Assembly (NCBI RefSeq): GCF_017353175.1
Contig: NZ_JAFMYW010000002.1
Location: 620,001-684,000 of the forward strand
From: Fibrella forsythiae
GTDB lineage: Bacteria > Bacteroidota > Bacteroidia > Cytophagales > Spirosomataceae
DNA: 64,000 nucleotides
Direction of reading: 5' to 3'
The notes beneath the pieces are model-generated. The model was not told where the DNA came from and did no database searches. It saw nothing but the letters and a program-made list of their open reading frames with translations. This document shows, one piece after another, positions 24,500 through 33,337 of the stretch; position 1 is the stretch's first letter, and every line of letters begins with the position of its first letter. The translations under genes were made by a program, and so were the position numbers.

Positions 24500-26145
24500 G
24501 CCGTTCTAGCGCCGAACTTTGTGCCGAAAAAATCGCCTTTGTTCCAAACGGGGCGCTCTGTGGCTTGGGCCGTAAGGTAGCCGATCAGAAATTGCAACTG
24601 AACATGTCGGGCCGCCGCATTCCAGTCGAATGGCTGATTCATATCGTCTTGTGGTGTGTGGTAAATAGTGGCCCGCCAGTCGAGGTTAAGTTTGGTGCCG
24701 TTGCGGTCGTCGCCGGTGGTGCTGCCGCTTTTGATATAAATGGCCGGGATGCCCTGCCGTACGAAGCTGAAATGATCAGACCGCATAAACACCGACTGTT
24801 CGGGAATGGGGTCCTGCGCAATCTGCACGCCCACGAATTTGGCGGCAGCCTCAACCGCCCCTTTCATGCTCGAGTGCTCAGAACCATACGGCACAATGTC
24901 GAGCAAGGGGTGGAAGAAGAACGGCATGTCGAGGCAGAGGTTGGCGATAATCTTGTCTTTCGGCACCGTAGGGTTGCTGGCGAAATAATCGGAACCGAGT
25001 AGCCCCATTTCTTCCCCCGTCAGCGCCACAAACAGAATAGACCGGCGGGGCTTCTTCGGCAGGGTCGAAAAGAGCCGGGCTGCTTCGAGGTTAATGGCCA
25101 CCCCCGACGCGTTATCGTGTGCCCCGTTGTTGATCGAATCACCCTTAATGGGTCGGGTAATGCCGAGGTGGTCCAGATGTGAGACGTACACCACATACTC
25201 ATCTTTCAGCTTCGGGTCTGTGCCGGGCAACAGCCCAACGATGTTTTCGCCCACCAAGCCGTCGGTGATGTCGGTCTGGGTACGTGCCTTCACCGAGATA
25301 TTGAGCGGAAACGATTGAGGGTTATTCTTATTGGCCGTTAGCCGTGCCTCTTCAAAGGGTTTGTCTGCCTTGTCGAACAGCGAACGCGCCGTCTCGTCGC
25401 CCATCGAGGCAATAACTTTTAGTTGCGGGTAGGTACGTTGCGCCTGACCATTGGCGTCAGTCCAGCGGTAGGTGGCCTGCCGGTTGCGTGGTGCGTTCGA
25501 TTCAATCCGGGCACTAACGTCGGTGGGCAGGCTGAAGGTGATGATGCCTACTGCGCCACGCATAGCGGCCACTTCCTGCTTGGCCGAGTTGGAATAAGCC
25601 CGCTGATTGGAAGGGAAGCTCGACGGCGCACCGTTGAAGCAGGCTACGATCTTGCCCCGCACATCAACGCCAGCGTAGTCGTCGTAACCCAGTTCAGGAG
25701 CCGACACGCCGAAGCCAACGAATATAACCGGTGCCGAAACATCGCTTGTCGGTGAGTTGTAGTTCGGGCTCAGGAAGAAATTTTTGCCGTACGTAAGCAG
25801 CCGTTCTTTACCATCCTGAATCAGGGTCATCGAGCTGGCATCGTCACGTACCTGCGCTTTCCGAAGCGGCACGGCTTGCCGGAAACCACCATGCTGGCCA
25901 GCAGGCTTGAAGCCAAGTGCCGTGAACTGCTTCTCTACATATTGCGCCGCCAGTTCAAAACCTGGCGTGCCTGGCTTCCGACCCTGTAGCTTATCGTCGG
26001 CCAGGTAACGCATGTGCGCCTCGATGGCTTCGGGCCGAACGCGTTGGGCGGCCTGTTGTGCCTCGGTGGGAACGGGAATAGGTTGTGCTGAAACCGACTG
26101 AATTAGTCCGGCGCAAAGGAAGAGGAGAAGGCGCTTCTTCGTCAT
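24490..26145 (-). CDS. Secreted M28-family aminopeptidase with PA domain
   Basis: 551 residues with a signal peptide (MTKKRLLLFLCAGLIQSVSA). A protease-associated insertion lies at about 130-260 (VIFVGFGVSAPELGYDDYAG, GKIVACFNGAP). The M28 catalytic domain then shows the zinc ligands and catalytic acids in order: VSHLDHLG, NGAHDNASGVAINLEAARLF, ALTGEEMGLLGSDYF, LCLDMP and a late His in YHTPQDDMNQPFD. It should cleave amino acids or dipeptides from peptides in the periplasm or outside. The ATG at 26145 starts the signal peptide. It is downstream of the aldo/keto reductase, from which it is separated by about 220 bases and a hairpin. Confidence 0.93.
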   Translation of the reverse strand: MTKKRLLLFLCAGLIQSVSAQPIPVPTEAQQAAQRVRPEAIEAHMRYLADDKLQGRKPGTPGFELAAQYVEKQFTALGFKPAGQHGGFRQAVPLRKAQVRDDASSMTLIQDGKERLLTYGKNFFLSPNYNSPTSDVSAPVIFVGFGVSAPELGYDDYAGVDVRGKIVACFNGAPSSFPSNQRAYSNSAKQEVAAMRGAVGIITFSLPTDVSARIESNAPRNRQATYRWTDANGQAQRTYPQLKVIASMGDETARSLFDKADKPFEEARLTANKNNPQSFPLNISVKARTQTDITDGLVGENIVGLLPGTDPKLKDEYVVYVSHLDHLGITRPIKGDSINNGAHDNASGVAINLEAARLFSTLPKKPRRSILFVALTGEEMGLLGSDYFASNPTVPKDKIIANLCLDMPFFFHPLLDIVPYGSEHSSMKGAVEAAAKFVGVQIAQDPIPEQSVFMRSDHFSFVRQGIPAIYIKSGSTTGDDRNGTKLNLDWRATIYHTPQDDMNQPFDWNAAARHVQLQFLIGYLTAQATERPVWNKGDFFGTKFGARTAAK

Positions 26146-26281
26146 AAATCGTAACGTACTACCAAGCTTGTTGTGATGTGTTGCACCGGGAATTGGGCAG
26201 CCGGCTTATCTAGTACCAAGATAAGGGACATTCAGAGCAAAACGGCCAATAGCACTTCCTGCAACAGTAAATTGATGATCT

Positions 26282-26348
26282 CAGCATCATCGATACTGCT
26301 TCGCGCTATCGAAAAGTACGATTCAGAAAGCAGCATCGATGACGATGA
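26282..26348. terminator. Imperfect hairpin downstream of the aldo/keto reductase
   Basis: CATCATCGATACTGCTT pairs with AAGCAGCATCGATGACGATG apart from small bulges. It lies about 25 bases beyond the stop of the minus-strand reductase gene and may terminate its transcript. The remaining bases to the peptidase start show nothing definite. Confidence 0.5.
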
Positions 26349-26370
26349 ATGGAGCGCTTACGAGTGTTAA

Positions 26371-27321
26371 TCAGGCTTCGCTGGCCGTTGTCAGCTTGCT
26401 GATCGTTATGTCATCAAGGGTCAGTTCGGCGGCTTTGGCGATGTCGTGCAGTTGCTCAACACTGGTGGCGCTGGCAATGGGCGCGGTGATCCCCCGGTGC
26501 GCCATGAGCCAGGCCAGCGAAACCTGGGCGGGAGTAGCCGAATATTGCTCCGCCACTTCATCAAGCGCTTTCAGGATGCGGAAGCCCTTGTCGTTCAGGT
26601 ATTTTTTCACGCCCTGTCCCCGTGGACTTTTCGACAGGTCAACTTCCGACCGGTATTTACCCGTTAAGAATCCGCTGGCGAGTGAATAATAGTTGATCAC
26701 CCCCAGGCCGTATTGGATCACAATCGGCTCATACTGCTGTTCGTACTTCTCCCGATCATACAGGTTGTATTCGGGTTGTAGGCTCTGGTAGGCCGGGTAC
26801 CCGTGTTTGGCACTGATTTCCATCGATTCCTGCAGCCGCTCGGGTGTGAAGTTCGACGCCCCGATAAACCGCACTTTCCCGGCTTTGATCAACTGACTGA
26901 AGCCTTCGAGCGTTTCGTCAATCGGCGTATCCAGATCGTCGTAATGCGATTGATAAAGGTCGATATAATCAGTCTGTAACCGCCGAAGGGAGTCTTCCAC
27001 GGCTCGTTCCATGTAGGCTTTCGATAGTCCCTTCTTGTCAGGTGCCATTTTGGAGCCAAGCTTCGTAGCCAGCACAATCTGATCCCGTTTACCGGTCTTC
27101 TTCAGCCAGTTACCAATAATGGTTTCCGATTCGCCGCCCTGGTTGCCCGGTACCCAGTGCGAATACACATCGGCCGTGTCGATGAGGTTGAAACCGGCAT
27201 CGACGAAGGCGTCCAGGAGTTGAAATGAGGTGGTTTCATCGGCTGTCCAGCCGAATACGTTACCGCCAAAAGCAAGCGGTGCTACAGACAGCGACGAGCT
27301 GCCAATGGTACGTTGTTCCAT
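26371..27321 (-). CDS. Aldo/keto reductase
   Basis: 316 residues from the ATG at 27321; a GTG at 27345 would only add eight residues. The NADPH-dependent (beta/alpha)8 barrel is recognised by the catalytic tetrad in order: Asp and Tyr in NLIDTADVYSHW, Lys in IVLATKLGSKM, and His in YIDLYQSHYDD. The cofactor end shows ITAPIASATSVEQL. The start QRTIGSSSLSVAPLAFGGNVFGW is the YajO/AKR-type N-terminus. It reduces aldehydes or ketones in the cytoplasm; the substrate is unknown. The MerR gene lies 113 bases upstream on the same strand. Confidence 0.93.
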   Translation of the reverse strand: MEQRTIGSSSLSVAPLAFGGNVFGWTADETTSFQLLDAFVDAGFNLIDTADVYSHWVPGNQGGESETIIGNWLKKTGKRDQIVLATKLGSKMAPDKKGLSKAYMERAVEDSLRRLQTDYIDLYQSHYDDLDTPIDETLEGFSQLIKAGKVRFIGASNFTPERLQESMEISAKHGYPAYQSLQPEYNLYDREKYEQQYEPIVIQYGLGVINYYSLASGFLTGKYRSEVDLSKSPRGQGVKKYLNDKGFRILKALDEVAEQYSATPAQVSLAWLMAHRGITAPIASATSVEQLHDIAKAAELTLDDITISKLTTASEA

Positions 27322-27434
27322 GAGGTTGTTGTTAACCGGCAGCACAAATCAGCGGGCTGCTCACCGTCAAAACCGGCTGGAACAACGAACAGTTTTAGGA
27401 AAATTGACCGAATGTGCCGGGTACGTGTGGCCAA

Positions 27435-27773
27435 TCAGACGTCAGACGCGTTCATCTTCTCCCGCAACTCGACCATAAACTGACGGATTTCGCGGAGCTT
27501 ATCGATCATCCTGGCGGCGTCGCTTTGGGCCGTTTGTTTTTTGTTCAGGTATTCGCGGGCTCCCTGAAGTTTAAAGCCCCGATTTTCGACCAGATCAAGG
27601 ATCTCGCGCAGGTGATCGACCTCGGCTTTAGTGTATACCCGATCGCCGGAACGGTTCTTTTTGGGGCTGAGCGTGGGGAATTCCTTCTCGTAATAACGCA
27701 GCTTTGAAATGTTCACGTTGAACAGGTCAGCCACTTCCCGAATACTGTAATACCGCTTCTCCCCCGATTCCAT
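27435..27773 (-). CDS. MerR-family transcriptional regulator
   Basis: 112 residues from the ATG at 27773. The winged helix at the N-terminus reads YYSIREVADLFNVNISKLRY followed by YEKEFPTLSP, DRVYTKAEVDHLREI and KLQGAREYLNKK. A C-terminal coiled-coil dimerisation helix follows (MIDKLREIRQFMVELREKM). There are no cysteines for metal binding, so the effector is not a metal of the classic MerR type. This compact form is common in Bacteroidota and is often found near core genes. It is divergent from alaS, with a long palindrome in between. Confidence 0.9.
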   Translation of the reverse strand: MESGEKRYYSIREVADLFNVNISKLRYYEKEFPTLSPKKNRSGDRVYTKAEVDHLREILDLVENRGFKLQGAREYLNKKQTAQSDAARMIDKLREIRQFMVELREKMNASDV

Positions 27774-27871
27774 AGTGACGCTACGATGTGATTTAAAGGC
27801 CGATGTATGCTGCAAATACCAACCCAACGGCGAAAATAACGTAATTTTGCAGGACCTCACTTTAGTTAGTC

Positions 27872-27985
27872 AGTCCTCTGTCTTCGCGGAACGCCGCCCG
27901 GTCTTCTGTTGCGCTGCTAAGGCCAACGGGCTCTGATAAGCAGCGCAACAGAAGACCGGGCGGCATTCCGCGAAGACAGAGGACT
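27872..27985. repeat. 47-bp inverted repeat between merR-type gene and alaS
   Basis: Arms at 27872-27918 and 27939-27985 pair over 47 bp with one mismatch around a 20-base loop. The inner end GTCTTCTGTTGCGCTGCT is shared with elements at 7737 and 41470. Unlike most such repeats here it lies between divergent starts, 17 bases before the alaS ATG, so it would sit in the alaS leader unless transcription starts very close to the gene. Confidence 0.9.
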
Positions 27986-28002
27986 AATTAACTCTTTTAT
28001 TT

Positions 28003-30657
28003 ATGACTTCTCCTGAAATACGCCGCCAGTTTCTGGATTTCTTCCGCTCAAAGCAGCATTTGATTGTCGCTTCGGCGCCGCTCGTTGCCAAAAATGACCC
28101 TACCCTGATGTTCAACAACTCAGGGATGGCTCAGTTCAAAGACTTTTTCCTCGGGAACGGAACACCCCCCGCCAGGCGCGTAGCTGATACGCAGAAATGC
28201 CTGCGCGTGTCGGGTAAACACAATGATCTTGAGGACGTTGGCTTTGATACGTATCATCACACGATGTTCGAAATGCTGGGCAACTGGTCGTTCGGTGATT
28301 ACTTCAAAAAAGAAGCGCTCGAGTGGTCGTGGGAGTTGCTGACGCAGGTGTATAAACTGCCGAAAGACCGCATCTACGTATCGGTGTTCCAGGGCGATTC
28401 GACAGACGGCGTACCCTTCGACCAGGAATCGTGGGATCTCTGGAAAGGCATTATCGGCGACGAGAACCGCATTATTCTGGGTAACAAAAAGGATAACTTC
28501 TGGGAGATGGGCGAAACCGGCCCCTGTGGTCCCTGTTCGGAAATCCATATCGACCTGCGCTCACCCGAGGAAGTTGCCCTGAAATCGGGTAAAGAACTGG
28601 TTAACGACGACCACCCGCAGGTGGTCGAGATCTGGAACAACGTATTCATGCAGTTCAACCGGAAGGCCGATGGCTCGCTGGAAGAGCTACCTGCCCGCCA
28701 CGTCGATACCGGCATGGGTTTCGAGCGGTTGTGCATGGCCATCCAGGGCAAACAGTCGAACTACGATACCGACGTGTTCTCGGGCACGATCAACCTGATC
28801 GAGCAACTGTCGGGACGTACCTACACGGGCAAAATGGAGAAGAGCGATGTGGCCATGCGCGTCATTGCCGACCACATCCGGGCCGTGTCGTTCGCCATTG
28901 GCGATGGACTGGTGCCGAGCAACGCCAAGGCTGGGTACGTTATCCGCCGTATTCTGCGCCGCGCCATTCGCTATGGGTACTCGTACCTGGGCTTCACCGA
29001 GCCGTTTATGACCAAGCTGGTGCCCCTGCTGGCCGATCAGTTTGCCGACGTATTCCCCGAGCTGAAAGCGCAGCAGGATTTCGTGGCCACGGTCATTCGT
29101 GAAGAAGAAGTATCGTTTCTGCGCACGCTGGGCACGGGCCTTACCCGCCTCGACCAGATTATTGATCAGCTCGGTGAGGCGAAAACCATCGCTGGCGAAA
29201 CTGTTTTCGAACTGAACGACACCTTCGGCTTCCCCGCTGACCTTACCGCCCTGATCGCTCGCGAAAAAGGGTTGGAGATCGACGAAGCTGGTTTTCAGAA
29301 GGCGTTGCAGGAGCAGAAAGCCCGTTCGCGGAAAGATGCTTCGTCCTCGACCGGCGACTGGATCGAGCTTCAGGATGTTGATAAGATTGAGTTCGTTGGC
29401 TACGACGAAACCGAAGCTTATGCCCAGGTGGTGAAATACCGTCGGGTGCAGAACAAGCAGGGAACGCAGGTGCAGGTGGTGCTTGACCGGACTCCGTTCT
29501 ACGCCGAATCGGGCGGACAGATCGGCGACACAGGTACGCTGGAACTGTTTCAAAGCAACGTACCTAAGGCCACCTTGCGCGTTCTGGACACCCGCAAGGA
29601 AAACGACCTCAGCATCCACCTCGTAGCCGACCGTCCCGATATGGATGACCTGCTGCAAACGGCTGATCTGGTGTTTGCCAAAATCGATACGCATCGCCGC
29701 GAACTGACCGAAGACAACCACTCGGCCACGCACCTGCTGCACTCGGCCCTGCGCGAAGTATTGGGTACACACGTGGCACAGAAAGGCTCCTACGTTGGGC
29801 CCGACGCACTTCGCTTCGACTTTAGCCACTTCGGCAAAATGACCGACGAGGAAATCAGTCGTGTGGAAACAATTGTCAACGAGAAGATCCGCCAGAACAT
29901 TCAGCTCGACGAAAAACGGAACGTACCCATCGAGCAGGCCAGAGCCTTGGGCGCTACAGCCCTGTTCGGCGAGAAATACGGCGATTTTGTCCGCGTCATC
30001 ACCTTCGATCCCAGCTATTCGGTTGAACTCTGCGGCGGTACGCACGTACCGGCAACGGGTCAGATCGGCCTGTTCAAATTAACGTCGGAAGGGTCGGTAT
30101 CAACCGGTATCCGTCGGATCGAAGCCAAAACGTCGGAAGGTGCGCTGGCCTTGTTGAATGAGCAGGAAGCGATTATCAATGAACTGAAAGAACTGCTGAA
30201 AGCACCGAAAGACGTGGTGAAAGCCGTGCAGTCGATTCTGGATGAGCGCAACACTCTGCTGAAGAAAGTAGAGGCGCTGGAAAACGAAAAAGTACAGCAG
30301 ATCAAGGAAGAACTCTTAGGCAAGGTATTGACGGTGAACGGACACTCTATGGTCGTTGAGCGGGTGAACGTACCCAACGCTGATGCGCTGAAACAACTCG
30401 CCTACGACCTGAAAGCCAAAGTAGATAACCTCGCCGTGGTGCTGGGCGCTGATATCAATGGCAAACCACAACTCGCCGTAATGTTGCCCGATAGCCTCAT
30501 CAGCGGTCGTGGGCTCAACGCCGGTCAGGTCGTAAAAGACCTTGCCAAAAACATCAAAGGCGGCGGCGGCGGTCAACCCTTCTTTGCCACCGCCGGTGGC
30601 TCCGATGCCTCTGGCCTCGACGCCGCCCTGGCACAAGGCCGCGAGTTGCTTGGGTAA
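28003..30657 (+). CDS. alaS: Alanine--tRNA ligase
   Basis: 884 residues, the normal length. It charges tRNA-Ala. The class II catalytic domain starts directly (IRRQFLDFFRSKQHLIVASA, then LMFNNSGMAQFKDFFLG). The editing domain carries the zinc-type motifs HSATH (about residue 572) and CGGTHV (about 676). The C-terminal C-Ala domain ends with the glycine-rich GGGGGQPFFATAGG. The ATG at 28003 matches the family start. Upstream is a long palindrome; the stop is followed after 10 bases by a nested GCCCCG-type repeat. A 452-codon antisense open frame lies within it and is an artefact. Confidence 0.97.
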   Translation: MTSPEIRRQFLDFFRSKQHLIVASAPLVAKNDPTLMFNNSGMAQFKDFFLGNGTPPARRVADTQKCLRVSGKHNDLEDVGFDTYHHTMFEMLGNWSFGDYFKKEALEWSWELLTQVYKLPKDRIYVSVFQGDSTDGVPFDQESWDLWKGIIGDENRIILGNKKDNFWEMGETGPCGPCSEIHIDLRSPEEVALKSGKELVNDDHPQVVEIWNNVFMQFNRKADGSLEELPARHVDTGMGFERLCMAIQGKQSNYDTDVFSGTINLIEQLSGRTYTGKMEKSDVAMRVIADHIRAVSFAIGDGLVPSNAKAGYVIRRILRRAIRYGYSYLGFTEPFMTKLVPLLADQFADVFPELKAQQDFVATVIREEEVSFLRTLGTGLTRLDQIIDQLGEAKTIAGETVFELNDTFGFPADLTALIAREKGLEIDEAGFQKALQEQKARSRKDASSSTGDWIELQDVDKIEFVGYDETEAYAQVVKYRRVQNKQGTQVQVVLDRTPFYAESGGQIGDTGTLELFQSNVPKATLRVLDTRKENDLSIHLVADRPDMDDLLQTADLVFAKIDTHRRELTEDNHSATHLLHSALREVLGTHVAQKGSYVGPDALRFDFSHFGKMTDEEISRVETIVNEKIRQNIQLDEKRNVPIEQARALGATALFGEKYGDFVRVITFDPSYSVELCGGTHVPATGQIGLFKLTSEGSVSTGIRRIEAKTSEGALALLNEQEAIINELKELLKAPKDVVKAVQSILDERNTLLKKVEALENEKVQQIKEELLGKVLTVNGHSMVVERVNVPNADALKQLAYDLKAKVDNLAVVLGADINGKPQLAVMLPDSLISGRGLNAGQVVKDLAKNIKGGGGGQPFFATAGGSDASGLDAALAQGRELLG

Positions 30658-30667
30658 GTTGATCTTT

Positions 30668-30829
30668 AGCCCCAACGGGGCGGTATGTTAATAGCCAACG
30701 TATCCATTCGAGCGTGATAGAGCCCCGTCGGGGCGATATGTTAAGTGGACAAACCTTACATGTCGCTCCGACGGGGCTTTGTCGTTATCAAACGATATTG
30801 TGCTATTAACATGCCGCCCCGATGGGGCT
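30668..30829. repeat. Nested palindromic element (GCCCCGTCGGGGC type), copy 1
   Basis: Two concentric inverted repeats. The outer arms AGCCCCAACGGGGCGGTATG.. (from 30668, about 28 bp) pair with the arm ending at 30829. The inner arms AGCCCCGTCGGGGCGATATG.. (from 30721) pair with ACATGTCGCTCCGACGGGGCT ending near 30778. Outer and inner arms are themselves homologous, so the unit GCCCCxxxGGGGCGxTATGTTAA occurs four times. It begins 11 bases after the alaS stop. A related element lies at 45782-45962. Confidence 0.88.
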
Positions 30830-30987
30830 TCTGAGTGATAGTCTTCATTATTGTAATGGCTTGATTTCAAACCTATAAGGTGTTCGGAGGCCTTGTAGGT
30901 TTGCTCTGCTGATAGCCCTGATAGGTAGAGTTGGTTTGTTACAACTCTTTGTCTGTTAGGTAATTTAGTGCGAAAACAGCAACCGCC

Positions 30988-31848
30988 ATGCGAGCAATAC
31001 TACGAACGGTTTCCTTACTGATCTGGAGTGTTTTCCTGCCTGGCTGCGGGACTGACTACTCGATTGTGCCCGACAAAGTGCTGCCTGACCAGAAGCCACA
31101 ACCCGAAAAAGAACCGGAGAAAACGCTGAAGGGCTATCGTATTAAGCGAATTGTGTACGAAGGCAACTGGGCTACAGGAGCTACCACCGAGTTTACGTAC
31201 GGCAGCAACGGAAAAGTAAATCAGGCTATCTACGTTGGGCATGATGTTGGCCGGGGGGCACCGAAAGGATTGTTCGCCTACAACGCCGGCAACCAGCTTT
31301 TAACCTATATCTACCAATATCCGTACGTTGATAGTCAGGGTACGTCGGGTGAGCGCACGGTTTTTAGCTATAATCCTCAGACCAGCGGACCCGGTCAGCC
31401 AACGGTTGAGATTCTTTTTGCGCAAACTGATTTCGTGAAGTCGGATGGTACGTATCAGTTACTGAAACATACCACGTCAACACTGGTCAACGGCCTGGTC
31501 AGCACGGTACGAACCGAGGCCACCACCGTGGGCTCGGCAGCTACAACCGATCAGTACACCATTGAGTCCGGAAATTTAACGGCCATAAGGGCAGTCAATG
31601 GACCAGACCAGATCGAAAACTTCACGTTCGACGATAAACCTAATCCGTTTTTCGGCCTGTTTGGTCCTGATGTTACGCCTGTGCGCCGCTACAGCCGCAA
31701 CAACGTTACAGAAGCTACGGTCAGGTATTCTAGCGGTAGCGTACGAACGTACACAATCAGTTATACCTACAACGAGCAGGGATTGCCGATCACAGCGCAA
31801 ATTTCCAATACGTCGTCTCGCCTGCTGTTCGAGTATGAAGCCTACTGA
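30988..31848 (+). CDS. Hypothetical lipoprotein
   Basis: 286 residues. The signal MRAILRTVSLLIWSVFLPGC ends in a lipobox with Cys at 20. After a Pro/Glu/Lys-rich linker (about 28-45) the rest is beta-rich and made of short repeated strand pairs such as IKRIVYEGNWATGATTEFTY, LLTYIYQYPY and VRTYTISYTYNEQGLPIT, the pattern of Bacteroidota surface lipoproteins with RHS-like or DUF4595-like strands. It is flanked by the nested repeat upstream and gpmA on the opposite strand. No specific function is recognised. Confidence 0.65.
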   Translation: MRAILRTVSLLIWSVFLPGCGTDYSIVPDKVLPDQKPQPEKEPEKTLKGYRIKRIVYEGNWATGATTEFTYGSNGKVNQAIYVGHDVGRGAPKGLFAYNAGNQLLTYIYQYPYVDSQGTSGERTVFSYNPQTSGPGQPTVEILFAQTDFVKSDGTYQLLKHTTSTLVNGLVSTVRTEATTVGSAATTDQYTIESGNLTAIRAVNGPDQIENFTFDDKPNPFFGLFGPDVTPVRRYSRNNVTEATVRYSSGSVRTYTISYTYNEQGLPITAQISNTSSRLLFEYEAY

Positions 31849-31906
31849 GTGGTTGGCACGTCAGTCAGGCAACGTACTCATAGTTATCAGGCAGGAAGCA
31901 CAATGA

Positions 31907-32512
31907 CTATTTCTCCAATAAACTGAACGTACCTGACTGAACATCAAAGTTGTACTGCCGGGGAACCCCCGTGGCTAGTTCAACCTGCTCGATGCCTTTG
32001 GGGCTGATGCCCTCCAGGCGCATAAGCAACGCCCGGAGACTGTTCCCGTGAGCCACGACTAGCACATCCTCACCGGCTTGTAGATGAGGCAGCATGGCTG
32101 ATTCAAAATAAGGTACTACCCGATTGTAGGTATCGGCCAGACTCTCGCCGCCGGGCGGTTGGTCGGTGTAGCCGCGTCGCCAGCGGAAAAGCTGTTCGGC
32201 TCCGTAGGCGGCGGCCACTTCTTCCTTATTCATGCCCTGCAACTGACCATACATCCGTTCGTTGAGGTTAGCGCTGCGCACGAGGGGCAGATCGGTCTGG
32301 CCTGTTTCGCGCAGGATAATCGCCATTGTTTCGATGGCACGTTGCAATACCGACGTAAACCCAATCGTAAAATGATCGGGTTTTAACAGTGTACCTGCCT
32401 GAAGCGCTTCGTGGCGACCCAACTCAGTCAGCGGCGTGTCAACGTTGCCGGTGAACCGGTTTTCCAGATTCCACTGCGACTGGCCGTGGCGAACGATAAC
32501 GAAGAGAGGCAT
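31907..32512 (-). CDS. gpmA: 2,3-bisphosphoglycerate-dependent phosphoglycerate mutase
   Basis: 201 residues. The histidine phosphatase superfamily motif is at the N-terminus (FVIVRHGQSQWNLENRFTG; His at about residue 9). The mutase-specific blocks are TSVLQRAIETMAIIL, LNERMYGQLQGMNKEE (catalytic Glu), FRWRRGYTDQPPGGESLADT and the second active-site His in VLVVAHGNSLRALLM. It interconverts 3- and 2-phosphoglycerate in glycolysis. At 201 residues it is shorter than the E. coli enzyme (about 250) but within the short dPGM group. It lies alone, convergent with the lipoprotein gene. Confidence 0.93.
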   Translation of the reverse strand: MPLFVIVRHGQSQWNLENRFTGNVDTPLTELGRHEALQAGTLLKPDHFTIGFTSVLQRAIETMAIILRETGQTDLPLVRSANLNERMYGQLQGMNKEEVAAAYGAEQLFRWRRGYTDQPPGGESLADTYNRVVPYFESAMLPHLQAGEDVLVVAHGNSLRALLMRLEGISPKGIEQVELATGVPRQYNFDVQSGTFSLLEK

Positions 32513-32612
32513 ATATGTTCAGCTCTGTGATGGTATCAGTACTACCCCATAACCAGACTAAGTGTTCAGCCGCACAGGTACGTTGCCCAGCCAGTTACAC
32601 CGAATAGACCCT

Positions 32613-33035
32613 TCATTGACAGTTCCCGTCGATGAGCAGTAACGCCTGTCGAAGTTGCTCGATAGTTTCTTCTGAAAGTCCGTCGAGGGCGGTTTGTCTG
32701 TTTTGGGCAATAATCGGCGAAACGGCCTCTATGAGTTGCTCCCCTTTGGGTGTGATCTGCCGATCAACCCGCCGCCGGTCCTGCTGGCTGGCCGATTGAA
32801 TGAGCAATTCTTTCTTTACAAGGAGGTTGATGATACGGGCAATCGATGCCTGGTCTTTAAATACGCGCTCACCAATTTCCTGCTGCCCTAGTGTCGGCGA
32901 CTCCTGAATTACGTTGAGCACCAGCCATTGATCAATAGTAATATCTACACCTGCCCGGTCGATGTTGTTCTGGGCAAACTGCCGGTATCGTTTGATTGTC
33001 CGTTCGAGCGTATAGAAAATAACCCTGTTCAGCAT
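32613..33035 (-). CDS. MarR-family transcriptional regulator
   Basis: 140 residues. The winged-helix core reads QWLVLNVIQESPTLGQQEIG, then KDQASIARIINLLVKKELLI and the wing QDRRRVDRQITPKG. Flanking helices form the MarR dimer interface (TLERTIKRYRQFAQNNIDRA at the start, LSEETIEQLRQALLLIDGN at the end). It is divergent from the TonB-dependent receptor gene 302 bases away and could regulate it or itself; the effector is unknown. Confidence 0.92.
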   Translation of the reverse strand: MLNRVIFYTLERTIKRYRQFAQNNIDRAGVDITIDQWLVLNVIQESPTLGQQEIGERVFKDQASIARIINLLVKKELLIQSASQQDRRRVDRQITPKGEQLIEAVSPIIAQNRQTALDGLSEETIEQLRQALLLIDGNCQ

Positions 33036-33213
33036 GGTGTTCCGGTGGAGTTGAATTGCTTCTGCAAGTTTAACGGGAAATGTGGATCGCGCTCTGTTGC
33101 TTGGCGCTTTTGGTTACTTGGCGCTGGTGGTATCTGGCAACCTGGATAGCTACCAGCTCAGGTACGTTCAAGCACCGCTCATCCCGTAAATCGGTCAGTT
33201 AAACGCTGTTTGA

Positions 33214-33245
33214 TTGACTGTTCAATGATATGTCATATAATTTTA
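33214..33245 (+). promoter_or_regulatory. Candidate promoter for the outer-membrane receptor gene
   Basis: TTG at 33214-33216 and TAATTTTA at 33238-33245 (one mismatch from TAnnTTTG) are 21 bases apart, fitting the Bacteroidota promoter pattern. The transcript would have a leader of about 85 bases before the ATG at 33338. The rest of the 33036-33337 gap shows nothing definite. Confidence 0.35.
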
Positions 33246-33337
33246 GCGAAGGAAGCAACACACGCCTATCACGGCAACTCTTTGAGAAGAATACGCTCTC
33301 CGATTACGCTCAAACCATTACATGATCTCTCGACGCT

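Noticed and set aside
28687-30045. 452-codon open frame antisense to alaS
   Set aside because: It lies entirely inside alaS and has no family pattern; long antisense frames are common in GC-rich coding sequence.
30688-30870. Open frame of 60 codons over the nested repeat
   Set aside because: Its residues are simply translated palindromic repeat; no coding signal.
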